Assembly (NCBI GenBank): GCA_937859855.1
Contig: CALMAR010000398.1
Location: forward strand, 1 to 9,679
Reading direction: 5' to 3'
Length of the DNA: 9,679 nucleotides
Origin: an uncultured Kineosporia sp.
Lineage (GTDB): Bacteria; Actinomycetota; Actinomycetes; Actinomycetales; Kineosporiaceae
In this document: piece by piece, positions 5,590 to 9,679 of the stretch
Position numbering within the stretch: position 1 is the stretch's first letter
Layout of the letters: every line of letters starts with the position of its first letter
The notes under the pieces: model-generated
Seen by the model: only the letters and a program-made list of their open reading frames with translations
What the model was told of the DNA's origin: nothing
Databases searched by the model: none
Program-made: the position numbers and the translations under genes

Positions 5590-6651
5590 ATGCTCGAAAG
5601 CGTGGATTACCGGGCCCTGGGTCGAACTGGCATGCACGTCAGCCCGCTGTGCTTCGGCGCGATGAACCTGGGGGTCTGGGGCGAACCCGATCACGACACT
5701 GCCGTCGGTCTGGTTCACTCGGCGCTCGACGCCGGGATCAACTTCATCGATACGGCCGATGTGTACTCCCAGGGCGAGTCCGAAGTGATCGTGGGCAAGG
5801 CCCTGGTCGGCGGCCGCCGTGACGAGGTCGTCCTGGCCACCAAGTTCCACAACCCGATGGACGACGCCGCAGGGTCGTCCGACGACCCGAACCGGCGGGG
5901 CAACTCGCGGCGCTGGATCGTGCAGGCGGTCGAGGAGAGCCTGCGCCGGTTGCAGACGGACTGGATCGACCTTTACCAGGTGCACCGGCCCGACCCGGAC
6001 ACCGAGGACGAGGAGACGCTCGCAGCGCTCACCGATCTGCAGCGGGCGGGCAAGATCCGGGCGTTCGGCTCGTCGACGTACCCGGCCCACCGGATGGTTC
6101 AGGCCCAGTGGACGGCGCAGGCTCGCGGCCTGGGCCGGTTCGTGACCGAGCAGCCGCCGTACTCGCTGCTGGTCCGCAACATCGAAGCCGACGTCCTGCC
6201 CGTCGCGCAGGAGTACGGCATGGGTGTCATCTCCTGGAGCCCGCTGGCCGGCGGTCTGCTCAGCGGCAAGTACCGCACGGGGGCCCCCAAGCCCGAGTCC
6301 AGCCGAGCCGACCGGGTTCCCGACCGCTACGACCTGTCGGATCCCAGCAACCAGGCCAAGTTCGCCGCAGCCGAGGCACTCGGCGCGCTGGCCGACGACC
6401 TCGGGATCAGCCTGGTCCAGCTCGCGATCGCCTTCGTCATGCAGCACCCCGCGATCACCGCGCCGATCATCGGGCCGCGCACCGAGGAACACCTGAAGTC
6501 CCAGTTGGCCGCGCTGGACGTCACGCTGTCGCCGGACGTGCTGGACAGGATCGACGAGATCGTCCCGCCGGGGACGTCGTTCCGCCGGGCCGACGAGGGT
6601 TACACACCGCCGTCCCTGACCGACCCGGCGCAGCGGCGCCGCGCGCACTGA
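5590..6651 (+). CDS. Aldo/keto reductase
   Basis: A 353-residue (alpha/beta)8-barrel NADPH-dependent oxidoreductase that reduces aldehydes or ketones. The start MLESVDYRALGRTGMHVSPL matches the usual YRxLGxTGxxVS opening. The catalytic tetrad is complete: Asp54 and Tyr59 (FIDTADVY), Lys85 (ATKF) and His132 (YQVHRPD). WSPLAGG (216-222) and PIIGPR (292-297) belong to the cofactor-binding side and resemble bacterial IolS/YajO-type reductases. ATG 5590 is chosen from the family N-terminus. No good RBS precedes it, and GTG 5551 or 5602 are alternatives. Last gene of the TetR-linked operon; an inverted repeat follows within 25 bases of the stop. A third reductase beside two SDRs suggests sequential or broad carbonyl reduction. 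Substrate unknown. Confidence 0.93.
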   Translation: MLESVDYRALGRTGMHVSPLCFGAMNLGVWGEPDHDTAVGLVHSALDAGINFIDTADVYSQGESEVIVGKALVGGRRDEVVLATKFHNPMDDAAGSSDDPNRRGNSRRWIVQAVEESLRRLQTDWIDLYQVHRPDPDTEDEETLAALTDLQRAGKIRAFGSSTYPAHRMVQAQWTAQARGLGRFVTEQPPYSLLVRNIEADVLPVAQEYGMGVISWSPLAGGLLSGKYRTGAPKPESSRADRVPDRYDLSDPSNQAKFAAAEALGALADDLGISLVQLAIAFVMQHPAITAPIIGPRTEEHLKSQLAALDVTLSPDVLDRIDEIVPPGTSFRRADEGYTPPSLTDPAQRRRAH

Positions 6652-6673
6652 GCGCGGGCCACCTTCGGCCGGA

Positions 6674-6721
6674 GTACCGGACGAGCATCGACGGCACGGA
6701 CGGCCTCACCCGGTCCGGTAC
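6674..6721. terminator. Inverted repeat between convergent genes, possible bidirectional terminator
   Basis: GTACCGGAC and GTCCGGTAC are perfect 9-bp arms separated by 30 bases. The element lies in the 116-base gap between the reductase and the convergently transcribed dehydratase, where both transcripts must end. The long loop and lack of T-runs make it an atypical terminator. Confidence 0.4.
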
Positions 6722-6767
6722 GCATGCCGCCGCAGCTCGCTACTGCTGAGGCTCGTTCCGCCTGGCT

Positions 6768-8486
6768 CTAGTGCGACTCGCGGCTCACCGTCGATCCGCT
6801 CGCCCCGGCGAGGAAATCGAGGTCGGCACCGGTGTCGGCCTGCTGAACGTGATCGACGTAGAGCCGCTCCCATCCGCGGCTGGGATTCGCGAAGCCCTTC
6901 ACCATGGCCGCGTTCGGCGCACGCGCCGCGAGCTCCTCGGCTGGGACGTCGACGTCGATCCGGCGGGCGCGCACGTCGAGCTCGATCCAGTCGCCGGTCC
7001 GCACGAGCGCGAGCGGTCCACCGGCTGCTGCCTCCGGCGTGACGTGCAGCACGACGGTGCCGTAGGCGGTGCCGCTCATCCGGCCGTCGCAGATGCGGAC
7101 CATGTCGCGCACGCCCTGCTCGAGCAGCTTCTTCGGCAACGGCAGGTTCGACACCTCCGGCATGCCCGGGTAGCCCTTGGGGCCACAGCCGCGGAGCACC
7201 ATCACACTTGTCTCGTCGATCTGGAGATCGGGGTCGTCGACTCGAGCACGGAAGTCCTCGATCGAGTCGAACACCACCGCCTGCCCCCGGTGGCAGAGCA
7301 GGTGCGGCGAGGCAGCCGCCGGCTTGATGATCGCACCGCCCGGGGCGAGGCTGCCCCGCAGGACGCTGATGCCCGCAGCAGCCTGCAGCGGGCGGTCGCG
7401 CGACGAGATCACCGACGGATCCCAGATCTGCGCGTCATCCAGGTAGTCCACGAACGGCCTTCCGGTGATGGTGAGTGCGGAGGCGTCGAGCAGATCGCGC
7501 ACCTCGCGCAGCAGGGCCAGCAGGCCGCCGGCGCGCTGGAAGTCGTCCATCAGGTAATCGCCCGCCGGACGCAGGTTGGCCAGCAGCGGGACCCCGGAAC
7601 CGATGCGGTCGAAGTCGTCGAGCGTCAGGTCGATGCCGAGCCGCCCGGCAATCGCGAGCAGGTGCGGCACCGCGTTCGTGGAGCCGCCGATCGCGGAAAG
7701 GGCGACGATCGCGTTGTGAAAGTTCGCCTTCTTCAGGAAGGTGCTCGGCCGACGGTCGTCGGCGACCAGCTGCACCGCGAGACGCCCGGTCTCATGTGCG
7801 GCCTTCAGCAGCCGACTGTCCGGCGCCGGGGTCCCGGCAAGGCCAGGAATAGTCGTACCCAGGGCCTCCGCCACCAGAGCCATGGTCGAGGCGGTACCCA
7901 TGGTGTTGCAGTGGCCGCGTGAGCGGATCGTCGCCTGCTCGGACTCCAGAAAGGCTTCCTGGCTCAGCGTGCCGGCGCGGACCTCCTCGCTGAGCCGCCA
8001 GACGTCGGTGCCGCAGCCGAGCGCTTCCCCGCGGAAATGGCCGGCCAGCATCGGTCCGCCCGGCACCACGACCGCCGGGATGTCGACCGAGGAGGCCGCC
8101 ATCAGCAGGGACGGGATGGTCTTGTCGCACCCACCCAGCAGGACGACACCGTCGATCGGGTTGGCGCGGAGCATCTCCTCGGTGGCCATCGCGGCCATGT
8201 TCCGCCAGAGCATCGCCGTCGGGCGCAGGTTCGTCTCGCCGAGGGAGACGACGGGCAGGTTGAGCGGGATGCCGCCGGCTTCGTAGATCCCGTTCTTCAC
8301 CGACTGCGCGACCTCGTCAAGATGCGCATTGCACGGAGTCAGATCGGACGCGGTGTTCGCGATCGCGATCTGCGGCCGACCCTCGAACGCGCTGTCCGGC
8401 ACCCCGCGCCGCATCCACGCGCGATGGAGATACGCGTTCCTGTCTCCTCCCCGATACCACTCGGAACTGCGAAGCGCTGGCACCAT
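6768..8486 (-). CDS. IlvD/Edd-family dehydratase, probably sugar-acid (aldonate) dehydratase
   Basis: A 572-residue Fe-S dehydratase that would convert an aldonate such as an arabinonate, xylonate or galactonate into its 2-keto-3-deoxy acid. The three cluster cysteines are Cys52 (TPCNAH), Cys120 (GGCDKT) and Cys193 (GHCNTMGTAST). CDKT also supplies the Mg-binding Asp121 and Lys122, the lysine that is carbamylated in solved family members. GPKGYPGMPE (435-444) and CDGRMSGTAYG, with the probable catalytic Ser471, are family hallmarks. Length fits the pentonate dehydratases (about 570-590) and the branched-chain DHAD IlvD equally. The paired IclR gene and lactonase remnant favour a sugar acid over amino-acid biosynthesis. 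ATG 8486 is chosen because a start at ATG 8666 would run into the IclR gene and adds unrelated residues. Its RBS is weak (GGAA). The exact substrate is not readable. Confidence 0.9.
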   Translation of the reverse strand: MVPALRSSEWYRGGDRNAYLHRAWMRRGVPDSAFEGRPQIAIANTASDLTPCNAHLDEVAQSVKNGIYEAGGIPLNLPVVSLGETNLRPTAMLWRNMAAMATEEMLRANPIDGVVLLGGCDKTIPSLLMAASSVDIPAVVVPGGPMLAGHFRGEALGCGTDVWRLSEEVRAGTLSQEAFLESEQATIRSRGHCNTMGTASTMALVAEALGTTIPGLAGTPAPDSRLLKAAHETGRLAVQLVADDRRPSTFLKKANFHNAIVALSAIGGSTNAVPHLLAIAGRLGIDLTLDDFDRIGSGVPLLANLRPAGDYLMDDFQRAGGLLALLREVRDLLDASALTITGRPFVDYLDDAQIWDPSVISSRDRPLQAAAGISVLRGSLAPGGAIIKPAAASPHLLCHRGQAVVFDSIEDFRARVDDPDLQIDETSVMVLRGCGPKGYPGMPEVSNLPLPKKLLEQGVRDMVRICDGRMSGTAYGTVVLHVTPEAAAGGPLALVRTGDWIELDVRARRIDVDVPAEELAARAPNAAMVKGFANPSRGWERLYVDHVQQADTGADLDFLAGASGSTVSRESH

Positions 8487-8559
8487 CGTTTTCCAACTTT
8501 CGGAACGGAGATGGAATAAGTGGAATTGAGAAGTAATATAGCTACACGAGGAGCCGACG
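8487..8559. promoter_or_regulatory. Divergent regulatory region of dehydratase and IclR regulator
   Basis: This 73-base gap is markedly AT-rich against its surroundings. Tandem 9-base units TGGAATAAG (8512-8520) and TGGAATTGA (8521-8529) stand next to TTCC-N7-GGAA (8491-8505), giving several half-sites of the TGGAA/TTCCA type used by IclR-family operators such as that of E. coli IclR. A -10-like TAATAT (8534-8539) points to the IclR gene but would leave almost no leader. GAGGAG (8548-8553) is the IclR gene RBS, 6 bases from its ATG. The exact promoters are unclear. Confidence 0.5.
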
Positions 8560-9375
8560 ATGCATGTCCCACTGACGTTGAACCACGACGAGAGAGCAGA
8601 CCAGCGACCTGAACGGTTGGTCGGCTGCGATCGCGTGCTCGCGGTCCTGACCGAGCTGGCGTCCATCCCCGCAGGAGCAGATCTCGACGTGCTCGCTTCG
8701 CGCGTCCGCAGTCCGAAGGCGACCGTCCATCGCGCCCTCGCCGCGTTGAAGCGGGCTGGGCTGGCTCGGCAGGACGGGCGTGGACACTACGTGCTCGGTG
8801 ACGACTTCCTGCGCCTCGCGTTCCAGCACCACGAGGCGCGTCCCGAATCCCTTCGGGTTCGGCCCGTCCTGGAGCAGCTCGCGGAACGGTTCGGGGAGAC
8901 CGCGCACTACGCGGTGCTCGACGGCGGCGACGTCGTCTACCGGGCGAAGGTCGACCCGGCCGAGGGCGCGGTGAAGCTGACCTCGACGATCGGTGGACGC
9001 AACCCGGCGCAGAACACCGCCGCCGGCAAGCTGTTGCTCAGTGCGAAACGCCCCACTGCCGACGAGCTCCGGGAGCGGTTCGGGCCCGGCCCGTACCGCC
9101 AGCGGACGACGAACTCGATCACGACCGTCGATGCCCTGCTGGACGAGCTCGACCGCACGCGGGCACGACGCTATGCGGTTGACGATCAAGAAAATGAGAT
9201 AGGCGTGAACTGCATCGCGGTCGCGCTCCCGTTCGTCGTTCCGGGTGCCGCAGCCGGCGCGGTCAGCATCAGTGCACTCGCGTACCGGACGCCGCTGGCG
9301 GCGCTCGAGGCTGCGGTCGACGAGATCTTCGAGATCGCCCGCGGGAAGACGTCGCAGGCGGAGCGGTCGGCGTGA
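8560..9375 (+). CDS. IclR-family transcriptional regulator
   Basis: A 271-residue regulator. The winged helix-turn-helix covers about residues 22-80 (LDVLASRVRSPKATVHRALAALKRAGL, then the wing GHYVLG). The C-terminal IclR effector-binding domain covers about 95-260, with NTAAGKLLLS (152-161) and YAVDDQENEIGVNCIAVAL (205-223), including the conserved Cys218. A GAGGAG RBS sits 6 bases before ATG 8560. It is divergent from the dehydratase, with TGGAA-type repeats between them, so it probably controls that gene and itself in response to a sugar acid or its keto-deoxy product (inference). Its stop codon overlaps the GTG of the following broken lactonase-like frame, so the two were once probably translated together. 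Codons 207-215 are unusually AT-rich (including ATA), although the protein there is family-typical. Confidence 0.92.
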   Translation: MHVPLTLNHDERADQRPERLVGCDRVLAVLTELASIPAGADLDVLASRVRSPKATVHRALAALKRAGLARQDGRGHYVLGDDFLRLAFQHHEARPESLRVRPVLEQLAERFGETAHYAVLDGGDVVYRAKVDPAEGAVKLTSTIGGRNPAQNTAAGKLLLSAKRPTADELRERFGPGPYRQRTTNSITTVDALLDELDRTRARRYAVDDQENEIGVNCIAVALPFVVPGAAAGAVSISALAYRTPLAALEAAVDEIFEIARGKTSQAERSA

Positions 9376-9679
9376 CCGCCGTGCCGGTCGAGGTCGCCGT
9401 CGACGAGGCGTTCGATCTCGCCGAGGGCCGTGTCGGGACCCGATCCGAAACCGGTTGCATCTCTGGGTCGCCGTCTGGGGGGCCGGCCAAGTACGGCGTA
9501 CTCGCCCGACGGCCGCATCGCTGCGGCGGTCGACGCGCCCGCGCCGAATGTCTGCTGCCTCGGTTTCGCCGGCACGGATCGCGTCACGGTCGTGATCACG
9601 CCCGCCCCTCCGCACCCGACTTGCCGGCGCCGGGCCCCCTGATCGGGACCGGCACCGGCGGCCCCGGCGTACCGCGTCC
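9372..9679 (+). pseudogene. Broken SMP-30/gluconolactonase-like gene, continues to window edge
   Basis: GTG 9372 overlaps the IclR stop (GTGA) and has GGAG about 9 bases upstream. The first frame reads VEVAVDEAFDLAEG, like the start of SMP-30/regucalcin lactonases (usually followed by GEGPVWD). After about 9434 the similarity moves to another frame, DPIRNRLHLWVAVWGAGQVRR (9437-9499), and then to the third frame, YSPDGRIAAAVDAPAPNV (9499-9552) and CCLGFAG. The last shift is explained by a single missing base near 9497. HLWVAVWG, YSPDGR and NVxCCxFGG are C-terminal motifs in intact proteins of about 280-300 residues, yet here they come within 60 codons of the start, so most of the middle is gone. 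Intact relatives hydrolyse sugar lactones to aldonates, the substrate class of the adjacent dehydratase. Sequencing error could explain the shifts but not the internal loss. The 3' end may lie beyond the window. Confidence 0.65.

Noticed and set aside
5476..6648. A 390-codon minus-strand frame opposite the aldo/keto reductase
   Set aside because: It is a shadow of a strongly supported gene with a complete catalytic tetrad, and shows no domain of its own.
8487..8666. A 60-residue N-terminal extension of the dehydratase
   Set aside because: It would overlap the divergent IclR gene and its promoter region and does not look like the family N-terminus.
9178..9210. AT-rich codon patch inside the IclR gene (CAA, GAA, AAT, ATA)
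   Set aside because: The encoded DDQENEIGV is the normal conserved region of IclR regulators, so it is probably codon drift rather than an inserted element.

Overview
The window is very GC-rich, with GTG start codons and strong GGAGG-type ribosome binding sites, as in a high-GC actinobacterium. The gene types would suit a Pseudonocardiales or Streptomyces-like genome, but the order is a guess. No rRNA, tRNA, CRISPR array, insertion sequence or phage gene was seen. The window looks chromosomal and metabolic/regulatory.

Layout. (1) 1-1102, plus strand: the 3' part of an unrecognised winged-helix-like protein, then a small NrdH/glutaredoxin-like protein with its own strong RBS. (2) 1183-2709, plus: a membrane diguanylate cyclase with an intact GGDEF motif and an intact RxxD inhibitory site. 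(3) 2766-6651: a TetR-family repressor (minus) divergent from four plus-strand genes: two different short-chain dehydrogenases, a Pro1 tautomerase of the 4-oxalocrotonate tautomerase family, and an aldo/keto reductase. A 32-bp palindrome (15-bp perfect arms) lies between repressor and operon, directly on the predicted -35 element. (4) 6768-9679: an IlvD/Edd-family sugar-acid dehydratase (minus) divergent from an IclR-family regulator (plus). A broken SMP-30/gluconolactonase-like reading frame follows, overlapping the IclR stop and running to the window edge.

How the genes may work together. The TetR block reads as a self-contained, ligand-inducible redox cassette. Three NAD(P)H-type oxidoreductases and a keto-enol tautomerase sit under one operator, which fits detoxification or catabolism of a carbonyl, enone or quinone compound. 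The substrate cannot be read from sequence. The second block has the signature of non-phosphorylative sugar oxidation: lactonase, aldonate dehydratase and IclR regulator. Its lactonase is degraded here, with frameshifts and a large internal loss, so that pathway may be decaying or the lactonase step may be supplied elsewhere.

Most translation starts below were chosen from RBS spacing and family N-termini, and several are shorter than the longest possible reading frame. The best candidate for something undescribed is the TetR-SDR-SDR-tautomerase-AKR cassette and its operator. The individual protein families are all known.
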